17,353 nt of DNA from Dongia_B sp035539075 (GCA_035539075.1 DATLJB010000082.1:1-17353); one strand, 5' to 3'. Positions 1-6,848 are shown, numbered from the stretch's first letter. Made by a program: numbers and translations. The notes: generated by a model from the sequence alone, not told the origin.

Positions 1-128
1 AGCGGCGACTTGTCGAGGAAGCTGCAATAGAGCATCGCCGCCAGCGGCAGGAAAATGGTGACGGTCAGCCAGAGATAGGCCGGCGCCGTCAGCGACAGGA
101 TCGCGCGTCGTTCATGCGCATTGGCCAA
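1..128 (-). CDS. ABC transporter permease, PotB-like, N-terminal fragment
   Basis: This is the first 42 codons of an inner-membrane permease that runs off the left edge. The translation contains AILSLTAPAYLWLTVTIFLP followed by LAAMLYCSFLDKSP. That is the usual start of spermidine/putrescine-type (PotB/PotH) permeases: a short basic cytoplasmic stretch (HERR), then transmembrane helix 1 ending in the 'FLPLxxMLYxSF' pattern. I choose the TTG at 128-126 because GGGGAG lies 7 bases upstream and no in-frame ATG lies near; it gives the N-terminus MANAHERRAILS. From family knowledge such permeases import polyamines, opines or similar organic solutes with an ATPase and a binding protein, which would lie left of the window. 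The substrate cannot be told. The reading frame and family are fairly sure, while the start codon is inferred. Confidence 0.75.
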   Translation of the reverse strand, partial: MANAHERRAILSLTAPAYLWLTVTIFLPLAAMLYCSFLDKSP

Positions 129-386
129 AGAAGCGCTCCCCAGGCTGCGAGAATCGGAAGGCCACCCACCATAGCAAAAGTGCCATCGAGGTATAACCCA
201 AGTGCCGGACGGGCCGCTGTTGCGCAGCGCCATAGCCGGCGCCGTCAGCGGCTGATTGCCGGACCAGAGGGAAACGCCCGCCCCCGTCCGCGCCTGCCAC
301 GATCGCTTTGCGCCACATCCTGGTCATCTGTTCGCTTGGTCCCGCGGCCCGCTCCCATTGCCGGGCCAATGATCCGCTTCAGCGGC

Positions 387-410
387 TTACTGTTTGTATG
401 CAAACAGTAA
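387..410. promoter_or_regulatory. 24-bp palindromic operator
   Basis: Two perfect 10-base arms, TTACTGTTTG and CAAACAGTAA, are separated by TATG. The AT-rich site stands out in GC-rich surroundings and has no T-tract, so a protein-binding site is more likely than a terminator. The core TTTGTATGCAAA resembles TTGTATACAA-like sites bound by GntR-family (FadR/FCD subgroup) repressors, which often control solute transporters. It overlaps the -10 element of a possible minus-strand promoter, so it probably controls the leftward ABC transporter operon. The regulator itself is not in the window. Confidence 0.6.
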
Positions 411-431
411 CAGCTCGCCGCGGGGCGTCAA
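404..431 (-). promoter_or_regulatory. Possible promoter of the leftward ABC transporter
   Basis: On the minus strand TTGACG (431-426) and TACTGT (409-404) are separated by 16 bases. The -35 matches sigma-70 at 5 of 6 bases but the -10 matches poorly. Its overlap with the 387-410 palindrome makes repression by occlusion plausible. Transcription from here would leave a leader of about 270 bases before the permease TTG start. Confidence 0.3.
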
Positions 432-581
432 GGGCGATATTGGCTTCTCCCACCCAGGTGCGCCAGGAAGGCCGGCCGGCGCCGCAGCGCGGTCATCCCC
501 AGCAAAGTGGCCCGCGGCCCTTGACAGGGCAGTGTGCCCGCACCGAAATGTCACCCGCTCCCGCAGCTGCATCAGGCCGTC

Positions 582-1826
582 ATGTCTTCTCGCCTGCAGA
601 TTTCATCCGCGATCCATCCGCTCACGCCACGCGCCGCCTTTCCGCTCCTGGCGCGCAGCGACGTGAGCGGAGCCCCGATCGCCTATCTCGACAGCGCCGC
701 CAGCGCGCAGAAGCCGGCCGTCGTCCTCGACCGTCAGCGCGATTTCTATGAAACCGGCTATGCCAATATCCATCGCGGGGTCTATCCGCTGAGCGAATCC
801 GCCACCGAAGCCTATGAAGGGGCGCGCGGCATCGTCGCCGATTTTCTCGGCGCCCGGGCAGAAGAGATCGTCTTCACCCGCTCCGCGACCGAAGCGATCA
901 ATCTGGTGGCCAATAGCTATGCCGTTCCCTTTCTGCGCCCAGGTGACGAGATCATTGTCAGCTTGCTGGAGCATCACGCCAATTTCGTGCCTTGGCAGGC
1001 GATCGCGCAGCGCCACGGTTTCATATTGCGGGTGGCGCCGATCACCCCCGATGGCGATCTCGATCTCGCGGCGCTGCAGCAGATGATCACCCCGCGCTGC
1101 CGGCTGCTTTGCCTGACCGCGGCCTCGAATACACTCGGCACCGTCACGCCGCTCGACGAGATCATTCCATGGGCGCATGACGTTGGCGCCAAAGTGCTGG
1201 TCGATGCCGCCCAGGCGGCGCCCCATGGGTTGATCGATCTATCCAACTGGGATTGCGATTTCCTGGTCTTCACCGGCCATAAGCTTTACGGGCCGGATGG
1301 CATCGGCGTGCTTTACGGCAAGGCGGCGCTGCTGCAGGCGATGCCACCCTGGCAGTTCGGCGGCGACATGATCCGCTCGGTGCGGATCGAGGGAACCGAT
1401 TTCGCCGATGCGCCGGCAAAGTTCGAGGCCGGCACGCCGCCGATCGGGGCGGCGATCGGGTTGGGCGCCGCCGTCACGTTCTTCCGCCAATTGCCGCCGC
1501 GGGCGATCCGGCAGCATGACACGGAGCTGCTGGACTATGCCACGGCGCAGCTCGGCGAAATTCCCGGCCTCACCCTGATCGGGCGGCCGAAGAAGCGGGT
1601 CGGTATCCTGTCCTTCACCCTGCAAGGCGTGCATCCGCATGATGCCGGCTCGCTGCTCGGCAGCGAGGGGATCTGTGTCCGCACCGGCTTCCATTGCGCG
1701 CAGCCGCTGATGGACCACCTCGACCTCACCGGCACCATCCGCGCCTCCTTCGGCCTTTACACCGGCTCCGCCGATATCGACCGGCTGGCCGCGGCCCTTG
1801 CCAAGGTGCGACAGATTCTCGGTTGA
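582..1826 (+). CDS. sufS: SufS-type cysteine desulfurase
   Basis: This PLP enzyme (fold type I, class V aminotransferase family) removes sulfur from L-cysteine as an enzyme persulfide for Fe-S cluster assembly, releasing alanine. The group II landmarks are all visible in the 414-residue product: TRSATEAINLVA (99-110), EHHANFVPWQ (130-139), VDAAQ with the PLP-ring aspartate D208, the Schiff-base lysine K234 in GHKLYGPDGIGVLYG, FEAGTPP (281-287), and the catalytic cysteine C372 in RTGFHCAQPLMDHL. The short active-site loop around C372 is typical of SufS rather than IscS. The ATG at 582 is preferred because it gives the normal family length. The frame opens 48 bases earlier at a GTG, which would add an unlikely prefix. 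No sufBCD, sufE or iscU is adjacent, so it stands outside a suf operon here and could serve another sulfur-transfer role. Confidence 0.93.
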   Translation: MSSRLQISSAIHPLTPRAAFPLLARSDVSGAPIAYLDSAASAQKPAVVLDRQRDFYETGYANIHRGVYPLSESATEAYEGARGIVADFLGARAEEIVFTRSATEAINLVANSYAVPFLRPGDEIIVSLLEHHANFVPWQAIAQRHGFILRVAPITPDGDLDLAALQQMITPRCRLLCLTAASNTLGTVTPLDEIIPWAHDVGAKVLVDAAQAAPHGLIDLSNWDCDFLVFTGHKLYGPDGIGVLYGKAALLQAMPPWQFGGDMIRSVRIEGTDFADAPAKFEAGTPPIGAAIGLGAAVTFFRQLPPRAIRQHDTELLDYATAQLGEIPGLTLIGRPKKRVGILSFTLQGVHPHDAGSLLGSEGICVRTGFHCAQPLMDHLDLTGTIRASFGLYTGSADIDRLAAALAKVRQILG

Positions 1827-1842
1827 CGATTTGTCGCGGACA

Positions 1843-1865
1843 GGTTCTGAGGGCTCGTCAGAACC
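1843..1865 (+). terminator. Hairpin after sufS, putative terminator
   Basis: A perfect 8-bp stem, GGTTCTGA and TCAGAACC, encloses a 7-base loop 16 bases after the sufS stop. No U-tract follows, so intrinsic termination would be weak. It may instead be an mRNA-stabilising hairpin or an operator for the next gene, whose start is 53 bases downstream. Confidence 0.4.
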
Positions 1866-1918
1866 CGGCCAAGTTCCTATGATCGACAATCCGTTATGAC
1901 TGCCCCAGAGGTGAACCC

Positions 1919-2593
1919 ATGCTCGTCAACGTCCCCAATGTGCTGGATGCGGCGGAAGTGAAACATATTCGCGGCCTGATCGAAGCTGCACCTTTCGCCG
2001 ACGGCAAGGAAACGGCGGGACAGCGCAACCAGCGGATCAAGCGCAACGAGCAGGTGCCCTATGCCTGGGAAGGGCGCGAGCCGATCAAGAAGCAGGTGCT
2101 CGACGCCCTCTATCGCAGTGTCGCCTTTCGCCATGCCGCCCTGCCGCAGCGCATCATCGGCCCGACCATCAGTCGCTACCGGCCCGGCATGCATTACGGC
2201 ATGCATGTGGACGACGCCCTGATGGGCCCGCCGGACAACCTCTATCGCTCTGACGTCTCCTTCACCATCTTCATCAACGATCCGAATGAATATGAAGGCG
2301 GCGAGCTTTTCATCAACAGCCCCTTCGGCCCGCAACAGATCAAGCTGCCGGCCGGCAGCGCCGTGGTCTATCCCTCCAGCACCTTGCACGAGGTGCGGCC
2401 GGTCACCAAGGGTGAGCGCCTGGTGGTGATCGGCTGGGTGCAATCCTATATTCGCGACGAGCGCCAGCGCATGGTGCTTGCCGATCTTGCCATGATCGGC
2501 GAAAGGCTGGCGAAGGTGGCGCCGAACGATACGATCACCGACCTCGCCTTCCGCTGCCATGTCAATCTGCTGCGCATGTGGTCGAGCAACTGA
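1919..2593 (+). CDS. Fe(II)/2-oxoglutarate PKHD-type hydroxylase (YbiX/PiuC family)
   Basis: This 224-residue cytoplasmic dioxygenase has the double-stranded beta-helix fold of prolyl-4-hydroxylase-like enzymes. The iron facial triad is visible: H96 and D98 in GMHVDDA and H157 in SSTLHEVRPV. R167 (KGERLVV) is the expected 2-oxoglutarate-binding arginine. The N-terminus (NVLDAAEVKHIRGLI) and the pattern YRSDVSFTIFIND-x-EGGEL are diagnostic of YbiX/PiuC proteins, and the length is normal for the family. Members are commonly found with TonB-dependent siderophore receptors and under iron control; the natural substrate is not established. Here no receptor is adjacent, and the upstream neighbour is sufS, another gene linked to iron metabolism. 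The ATG has AGAGGTG 6 bases upstream. The family assignment is sure and the physiological role is inferred. Confidence 0.9.
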   Translation: MLVNVPNVLDAAEVKHIRGLIEAAPFADGKETAGQRNQRIKRNEQVPYAWEGREPIKKQVLDALYRSVAFRHAALPQRIIGPTISRYRPGMHYGMHVDDALMGPPDNLYRSDVSFTIFINDPNEYEGGELFINSPFGPQQIKLPAGSAVVYPSSTLHEVRPVTKGERLVVIGWVQSYIRDERQRMVLADLAMIGERLAKVAPNDTITDLAFRCHVNLLRMWSSN

Positions 2594-2647
2594 CGCCCCA
2601 CCGGTGCCGCCGCGGGCTCCGACAATATCTCAGCCGGGAGTAACGCC

Positions 2648-3958
2648 ATGAACGCTTCCCTCGATGCCGCCTTGAGCGAAGCGGAATCCCGCTTCATCGC
2701 CACAAATCCCGCCAGCGCCTCGCGCCATGCGGTCGCCCGCAATGCCATGCCGGGCGGCAATACCCGGACCGTGCTGCATTACGATCCCTTCCCGCTGTGC
2801 TGGGCGCGCGGCGAAGGCACGGTGGTCGAGGATCTCGACGGCCACCGTTATGTCGATTTCCTCGGCGAATATTCGGCCGGCTTCTACGGCCATTCGCATC
2901 CGCTGATCCTCGATGCCATCCGCGCGGCCCTTGCCAACGGCATCGTGCTCGGCGGCCCGAACCGCTACGAGGCCGAATTGGCTGCGCTGCTCAAGCGCCG
3001 CTTCCCCTCGCTGCAGAAGGTGCGCTTCTGCAATTCCGGCACCGAGGCCAACCTCTTCGCATTGCAGACGGCGCGGGCGGTGAGCAGGCGCAACAAGGTG
3101 ATGGTCTTCGGCGGCGCCTATCACGGCGGCGTCTTCTATTTCCGCAGCGGCGGCATGCCCCTCAACCTGCCGCTGGACTGGGTGATCGCGCCCTATAACG
3201 ATATCGAGGCCAGCCTCGCCCTTATCCGCCAGCACCGCACCGATCTCGCGGCCATCCTGGTCGAACCGATGCAGGGCAGCGGTGGCTGCCTGCCGGCCGA
3301 TCCCGCCTTCCTGCTGGCCTTGCGCCACGCCTGCACCGAGAACGACATCATCCTGATCTTCGACGAGGTGATGACCTCGCGCCTTTCCAGCGGCGGGCTG
3401 CAGGCGGCGCTCGGCGTCACCCCCGACATGACGACGCTCGGCAAATATCTTGGCGGTGGATTAAGCTTCGGCGCCTTTGGCGGGCGTAGCGACCTCATGC
3501 AGCATTTCGATCCCGAGCAGCCGGATTCCTGGCCGCATGCCGGCACCTTCAACAACAATGTGCTCTCCATGGCGGCCGGGCTGACCGGCCTGCGCGATCT
3601 CTGCACAGCCGAAGCAATCGCTGCCCTTAACGAAAAAGGCGAGAACCTGCGCAAGGGTGTCAATGCCCTGGCAGAGAAGCACGGTGTGCCGATGCTGGCG
3701 ACCGGCTGCGGCTCCTTCGCCAATCTGCATTTCAGCGACCACCCGATCCGCAGCGCCACCGATATCGATCCCGCCGGCGAGGCGCGACGCAAGCTGCTGC
3801 ATAAGCTGCTGCATCTCGATCTGATGGCGGCGGGCCAGTTCCTGGCGCGGCGCGGCTATATCGCTCTCAATATTGCCATGGTGGATGAGGAGATCACCGG
3901 CTTCCTCGCGGCCATTGAGGAATTCATGATGACGCGGCGCGCTTTGCTGCTGTCCTAG
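2648..3958 (+). CDS. Class III aminotransferase, GSA-aminomutase-like
   Basis: This is a 436-residue PLP-dependent fold type I enzyme. Visible landmarks are MPGGNTRTVLHYDPFPL (34-50), the phosphate loop SGTEA (130-134), the ring-stacking region GGAYHGG (155-161), the PLP aspartate D239 in IFDEV, the Schiff-base lysine K266 in TLGKYLGGGLSFGAFGG, and T300 in HAGTFNNN. These match glutamate-1-semialdehyde aminomutase relatives annotated as 'aspartate aminotransferase family'. It is probably not the haem-pathway HemL, because alphaproteobacteria normally make 5-aminolevulinate with ALA synthase (HemA) and the HemL-type 'PGGVNSPVR' motif is replaced here. The substrate is unknown, probably an amino acid or beta/omega-amine. 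GGGAG lies 8 bases before the ATG. It follows the hydroxylase by 54 bases, so co-transcription is possible. Confidence 0.88.
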   Translation: MNASLDAALSEAESRFIATNPASASRHAVARNAMPGGNTRTVLHYDPFPLCWARGEGTVVEDLDGHRYVDFLGEYSAGFYGHSHPLILDAIRAALANGIVLGGPNRYEAELAALLKRRFPSLQKVRFCNSGTEANLFALQTARAVSRRNKVMVFGGAYHGGVFYFRSGGMPLNLPLDWVIAPYNDIEASLALIRQHRTDLAAILVEPMQGSGGCLPADPAFLLALRHACTENDIILIFDEVMTSRLSSGGLQAALGVTPDMTTLGKYLGGGLSFGAFGGRSDLMQHFDPEQPDSWPHAGTFNNNVLSMAAGLTGLRDLCTAEAIAALNEKGENLRKGVNALAEKHGVPMLATGCGSFANLHFSDHPIRSATDIDPAGEARRKLLHKLLHLDLMAAGQFLARRGYIALNIAMVDEEITGFLAAIEEFMMTRRALLLS

Positions 3959-4025
3959 GCCTTATTACTGTCCCGCCGATCGGCAAACGGCGACCCGCAC
4001 CGCGCGGGCAGCGCGAGAACGGACC

Positions 4026-4047
4026 TGTCATCCGGCCGAAGATGACA
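4026..4047 (+). terminator. Hairpin downstream of the aminotransferase
   Basis: A perfect 7-bp stem, TGTCATC and GATGACA, with an 8-base loop lies 67 bases after the aminotransferase stop. No U-tract follows, so it is a weak terminator candidate at best. Confidence 0.3.
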
Positions 4048-4069
4048 TCGATCGCGGGCGAACGCTCCG

Positions 4070-4140
4070 AAGCTGAGGCATTCTGAACCGGGACATTCGA
4101 AACCCGGACAGGCGGAACCCCGAACATTCGGAACCTGGGG
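4070..4140. repeat. Imperfect 15/16-bp tandem repeat
   Basis: About four to five degenerate units of the form GAACC-GG-ACATTCG follow one another at 4070, 4085, 4100, 4115 and 4131. The closest pair is GAACCGGGACATTCG (4085-4099) and GAACCCCGAACATTCG (4115-4130). No gene covers the stretch convincingly. It may be a small slippage-derived repeat or a cluster of binding sites. Confidence 0.4.
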
Positions 4141-4184
4141 CAAAGGGACCCGTTATCTCCTCATGCTGTCTTGGAGCGCGAGGA

Positions 4185-4388
4185 ATGGAAGACAAGTTTC
4201 GATCCCCTTATGCCTATGATCTGGCGCAACCGGATTCGCCGAAGCCGGCCAATCTGCCGCCGATCCCCAGCGACCCGGTGCCGCCCGGCCCGCCGCCAGG
4301 CCCGCCGGTTCCCGGCGATCCGCCACCGCCCATGCCAGTGCCGCCGCCGATCGCACCGCCGGCCGAGCCACCCCAGCCTGTGGCCTGA
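4185..4388 (+). CDS. Small proline-rich protein, function unknown
   Basis: A 67-residue frame begins MEDKFRSPYAYDLAQPDSPK and continues as an almost pure proline tract (PPGPPPGPPVPGD, PPPPMPVPPP) ending in PQPVA. GGAG lies 8 bases before the ATG, with a second AGG immediately adjacent. No signal peptide, membrane segment or catalytic motif is present. The acidic/aromatic head followed by a polyproline-II-like tail suggests a disordered or protein-binding peptide. Because CCG/CCC codons arise easily in GC-rich DNA, the frame could be spurious. The non-random head and the ribosome binding site favour a real gene. It lies between the aminotransferase and the carbonic anhydrase with its own spacers. 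Confidence 0.45.
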   Translation: MEDKFRSPYAYDLAQPDSPKPANLPPIPSDPVPPGPPPGPPVPGDPPPPMPVPPPIAPPAEPPQPVA

Positions 4389-4620
4389 CGCTTTGTCCGG
4401 CCTTTCCATGACAGGCTGGCCGCAGCTGAGCAGCCGCCGGGCGGCCGGCGCTTGCCATACGCCCCGGGGAACCGGCTGGGACTGATGCGGCGGAAGCGCG
4501 CTTGCCCCAGGCGCGGCATGTTACGCCTTGCCGAACTAGGTTCGTCCCTTCACTTTCACACTAGGACTTTCATCATTTCATGTTAGCCTCCCCTGTTCTC
4601 TCAACCAGGGGGTTATGCAC

Positions 4621-5379
4621 ATGAAAGATTTGAATAAATTTAATAAAATGCACGACATCGGCTGCACCTGCTGCGGGGAAATCCATTCCGGCGTTTCCCG
4701 CCGTGGCATGCTGCGGGGCACGATGGCCGGCGTGGCCGCGGCTGCCCTCGGCGGCCTGGGTGTTGGCGGCCTGACGCTGGCCGCGCCGCACCGCGCCTTG
4801 GCGGATGACGGCATGAGCCCCGACGCGGCGCTGCAGGCGCTCTTGGAAGGCAATGGGCGTTTCGTCGCCAAGAAATTCACCTTCCTCGAGGAAGACCTCA
4901 ATATCCTGAAGCAGAACACCGTGGCGAAGCAGGAGCCCTTCGCGGCAGTCTTGTCCTGCGCCGATTCCCGCGTGCCGGTGGAGCTCGCTTTCGACCAGAG
5001 CATCGGCCATGTCTTCGTTGCCCGCGTCGCCGGCAATGTCGCCACTGGGGAGAATATCGCCAGCCTGGAATACGGCGCGGCGGTGCTCGGCACCAAGGTG
5101 ATCATGGTGCTCGGCCACAGCAATTGCGGTGCCGTGAAGGCCACCATCGACGGCAAGCCGGTGCCGGGCCAGATCAGCTCGCTCTATGCCCATATCCGCC
5201 CGGCAGTGGATGCGGCGGGCACCGATCTCGAAGCGGCGATCAAGGCCAATGCCAAGATCCAGGCCAATCTCCTCGCCACCGCCTCGCCGGTTCTCGCCGG
5301 CCTCATCAAGGAGAAGAAGCTGAAGGTGGTCGCCGGCTATTACAATCTCGCCGATGGTAAGGTATCGGTCCTCGGCTGA
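4621..5379 (+). CDS. Beta-carbonic anhydrase with Tat signal
   Basis: This zinc enzyme interconverts CO2 and bicarbonate and is predicted to act outside the cytoplasm. Zinc ligands are visible as C113 and D115 in CADSR (with R117 forming the Asp-Arg dyad) and H166 and C169 in GHSNCGAV. The flanking RVAGNVATGENIASLEYGAAVLGT block is typical of the beta class. The N-terminus carries a twin-arginine motif, SRRGMLRG (26-33), then a hydrophobic alanine/glycine stretch and a likely cleavage after HRALA. Folded, zinc-loaded export by Tat fits such an enzyme. Unusually, the n-region before the RR contains C15, C17, C18 and H22 (GCTCCGEIH). I chose ATG 4621 because AGGGGG lies 8 bases upstream; ATG 4615, two codons earlier, is only 2 bases from it. 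The product has 252 residues. No bicarbonate or phosphonate partner gene is adjacent. Confidence 0.92.
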   Translation: MKDLNKFNKMHDIGCTCCGEIHSGVSRRGMLRGTMAGVAAAALGGLGVGGLTLAAPHRALADDGMSPDAALQALLEGNGRFVAKKFTFLEEDLNILKQNTVAKQEPFAAVLSCADSRVPVELAFDQSIGHVFVARVAGNVATGENIASLEYGAAVLGTKVIMVLGHSNCGAVKATIDGKPVPGQISSLYAHIRPAVDAAGTDLEAAIKANAKIQANLLATASPVLAGLIKEKKLKVVAGYYNLADGKVSVLG

Positions 5380-5398
5380 GGACTAAGTCATTTGGTCT

Positions 5399-5442
5399 CT
5401 TCCGGAGTCCTCCGCCTCGATCCGGGCGGAGGGCTCCGGAAG
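5399..5442. terminator. Long GC-rich hairpin between convergent genes
   Basis: Two 18-base arms (starting CTTCCGGAG at 5399 and ending CTCCGGAAG at 5442) pair fully if one G-U wobble is allowed, with an 8-base loop. It starts 20 bases after the carbonic anhydrase stop, in the spacer between convergent genes, so it probably ends or protects the carbonic anhydrase transcript. No U-tract follows on either strand. Confidence 0.55.
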
Positions 5443-5698
5443 GCACGCAGGCCTTGCATGTGGACATCTCTACGAAATGGAGATGGACGGATGCAATGGA
5501 GGGCTGCCGAACACTGTAGCGTCGTAGGCGAAGAACAAGGCCTTGCCGGCGCCGGACCTATTGCGTACGAGTTTTCTTGGCGACGGCGCAACGCGCCTTA
5601 TGCAGGGGTACCTTCAAGCAGCCGAATCTGCTCGAAGCAGCACAGATGCGCCCCCGCCCCGGGCTCGCGAGAGTCAAATATTGGCAAACGTCACACTC
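5443..5698. other. Non-coding spacer before the LysR gene 3' end
   Basis: Open frames cross this stretch, but none has a recognisable product or ribosome binding site. I see no tRNA, strong hairpin or clear gene remnant. It may mark the left edge of an inserted LysR-MFS cassette. Confidence 0.4.
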
Positions 5699-6649
5699 TC
5701 ATCCGTCGCTCATCCTCGCTTCGATCGCGGTTTTCCGGGAAGGGATCGCAGTTGCTGTAGTGGGCGCAACAGGGGCGGCCGACGGTACTTTCGCCTTCGC
5801 CAGATCGACGAACGCCGCCATCGCGCTCGACAGATAAGTGTCGGTGCGCCGGACGAAAAGTGTATCGACCTGCGCCCGCTCCGGCGGCAGTTCGTGAACT
5901 GCAATCCGGCCCTCCTGCCAGGGACCGGCGACTACGCCTTTCGGCAGAAGCGTCACACCGACGCCGGCAGAAACGCAGCTCACGATGGCATCGAGGGAGC
6001 CAAACTCCAACGGCTTGGCGGTGACGATGCCCATATCGGCAAGAACCGCTTCAAGCCGCTGGCGATAAGAGCATCCGATCTGGAATACGATCGTCTTGAG
6101 ATCGGGGACATTCGCTAGTTCGTCCAGCGTTCGGATCGCCCGCGACGTAACGAGAGCCAGTTCCTCCTGAAAAATAACCTCTTGATCCAGCTCGGGGTGA
6201 TGGATCGGGCCGGCGACGAAGGCGCCTTCCAGCCGATAGGCAAGCACCTCGTCGAGCAGCTTGCGCGTGGTGCCGGTCGACACGACCAGACGGACCTGCG
6301 GATAGGCTTTGGCGAACTGGCCGAGCAAGGGCGAGAGGCGGAGCGCGGTCGTGGTTTCCAGGCTGCCGAGGGTAAAGGTACCGTTCGGCGACCCGTCGTC
6401 CTGCGCGGCCGCGCGGACATCGGCCAGTAGCTTCATGATGCGTCCGACGAGAGGCAGGATCCGCTCGCCGGCTGGTGTCGTGGAGACGCCGCGGGCGTGC
6501 CGCTGGAACAGGGGCACGCCCAATTCTGCTTCCAGCGAGCGGATCCGGGCCGTCACGTTGGACTGGACGGTGTGCAATTCCTGCGCGGCCCGGTTCATGC
6601 TGCCGCAACGGGACACAGCCTCGAACATCTTCAGGTCGGATATGTCCAT
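5699..6649 (-). CDS. LysR-family transcriptional regulator
   Basis: This 316-residue regulator has an N-terminal winged helix-turn-helix at about 1-60. It reads MDISDLKMFEAVSRCGSMNR, then AAQELHTVQSNVTARIRSLE, then LGVPLFQRHARGVSTTPAGE, the standard LysR pattern. A periplasmic-binding-like effector domain follows from about 90 to 295 (GTFTLGSLETT near its start, AGVGVTLLPKGVV near its end). The C-terminal tail (PSAAPVAPTTATAIPSRK) is slightly longer than usual. GAGAG about 8 bases before the ATG serves as ribosome binding site. It is divergent from the MFS gene, and LysR regulators usually control the divergent neighbour and themselves through sites in the shared spacer. The effector is unknown. 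Confidence is high in the family and moderate in the target. Confidence 0.93.
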   Translation of the reverse strand: MDISDLKMFEAVSRCGSMNRAAQELHTVQSNVTARIRSLEAELGVPLFQRHARGVSTTPAGERILPLVGRIMKLLADVRAAAQDDGSPNGTFTLGSLETTTALRLSPLLGQFAKAYPQVRLVVSTGTTRKLLDEVLAYRLEGAFVAGPIHHPELDQEVIFQEELALVTSRAIRTLDELANVPDLKTIVFQIGCSYRQRLEAVLADMGIVTAKPLEFGSLDAIVSCVSAGVGVTLLPKGVVAGPWQEGRIAVHELPPERAQVDTLFVRRTDTYLSSAMAAFVDLAKAKVPSAAPVAPTTATAIPSRKTAIEARMSDG

Positions 6650-6684
6650 TCGCCAGCTCTCTTCTGAACCGATATGTATACAAA

Positions 6685-6705
6685 ATCTCTCGCGCTATAA
6701 GAGAT
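6685..6705. promoter_or_regulatory. Candidate LysR operator
   Basis: ATCTCT and AGAGAT form a perfect 6-bp inverted repeat around a 9-base spacer, 36 bases upstream of the LysR start. It fits the loose T-N11-A/ATC-N9-GAT style of LysR boxes and sits in an AT-rich promoter-like stretch (TATAAGAGATATATT). An 8-bp palindrome TGTATACA lies beside it at 6675-6682. Confidence 0.4.
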
Positions 6706-6765
6706 ATATTACGGCTCGGCTTTTTGAAAGAAGGCAAAACCACGCTGGACAAATCGCCATATTTT

Positions 6766-6800
6766 ATCCCGCACCGCTCGTTTAATCCCGCACCGCTCGT
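6766..6800. repeat. 19-bp-period tandem direct repeat in LysR-MFS spacer
   Basis: The 16-mer ATCCCGCACCGCTCGT occurs exactly at 6766-6781 and again at 6785-6800, separated by TTA, in the middle of the divergent spacer. The 19-bp period puts the copies nearly two helical turns apart, which suits paired protein binding. It could also be a simple duplication. Confidence 0.7.
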
Positions 6801-6829
6801 GCCCGGGGTGCGGGCGATGAAGCACCCGA

Positions 6830-6848
6830 TTATCTCTCTTTAAGATAA
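6830..6848. promoter_or_regulatory. Second candidate inverted-repeat site
   Basis: TTATCT and AGATAA form a 6-bp inverted repeat around a 7-base spacer, about 80 bases before the MFS start. It shares a TCTCT core with the site at 6685-6705, so both may bind the same LysR protein, or this may be part of the MFS promoter. Confidence 0.3.

Larger units (their letters stand above)
129..581. other. Intergenic region between permease and sufS
   Basis: No convincing gene is present. Several open frames cross it on both strands, but none has a good ribosome binding site or recognisable product. It holds the palindromic operator at 387-410, a possible minus-strand promoter overlapping it, and an isolated TTGACA at 521-526. 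That TTGACA could serve as the -35 box of sufS, although no good -10 box follows at 16-18 bases. Confidence 0.5.

Noticed and set aside
89..172. A 27-codon hydrophobic frame (MVGGLPILAAWGALLWPMR...) on the minus strand
   Set aside because: It looks like a small membrane peptide, but it lacks a Shine-Dalgarno and its second half lies out of frame within the permease N-terminus.
112..369. An 85-codon minus-strand frame just upstream of the ABC permease
   Set aside because: It starts at TTG without a good ribosome binding site, has no recognisable domain, and overlaps the permease start. It could be translated from the promoter at 404-431 but I cannot support it.
2648..3958. True haem-pathway glutamate-1-semialdehyde aminomutase (HemL)
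   Set aside because: The HemL-type N-terminal motif is changed, no haem genes are adjacent, and alphaproteobacteria use ALA synthase. A GSAM-like aminotransferase of unknown substrate is safer.
5543..6118. A 191-codon plus-strand frame across the LysR 3' end
   Set aside because: Most of it is antisense to the LysR effector domain, and the part before 5699 has no recognisable domain.
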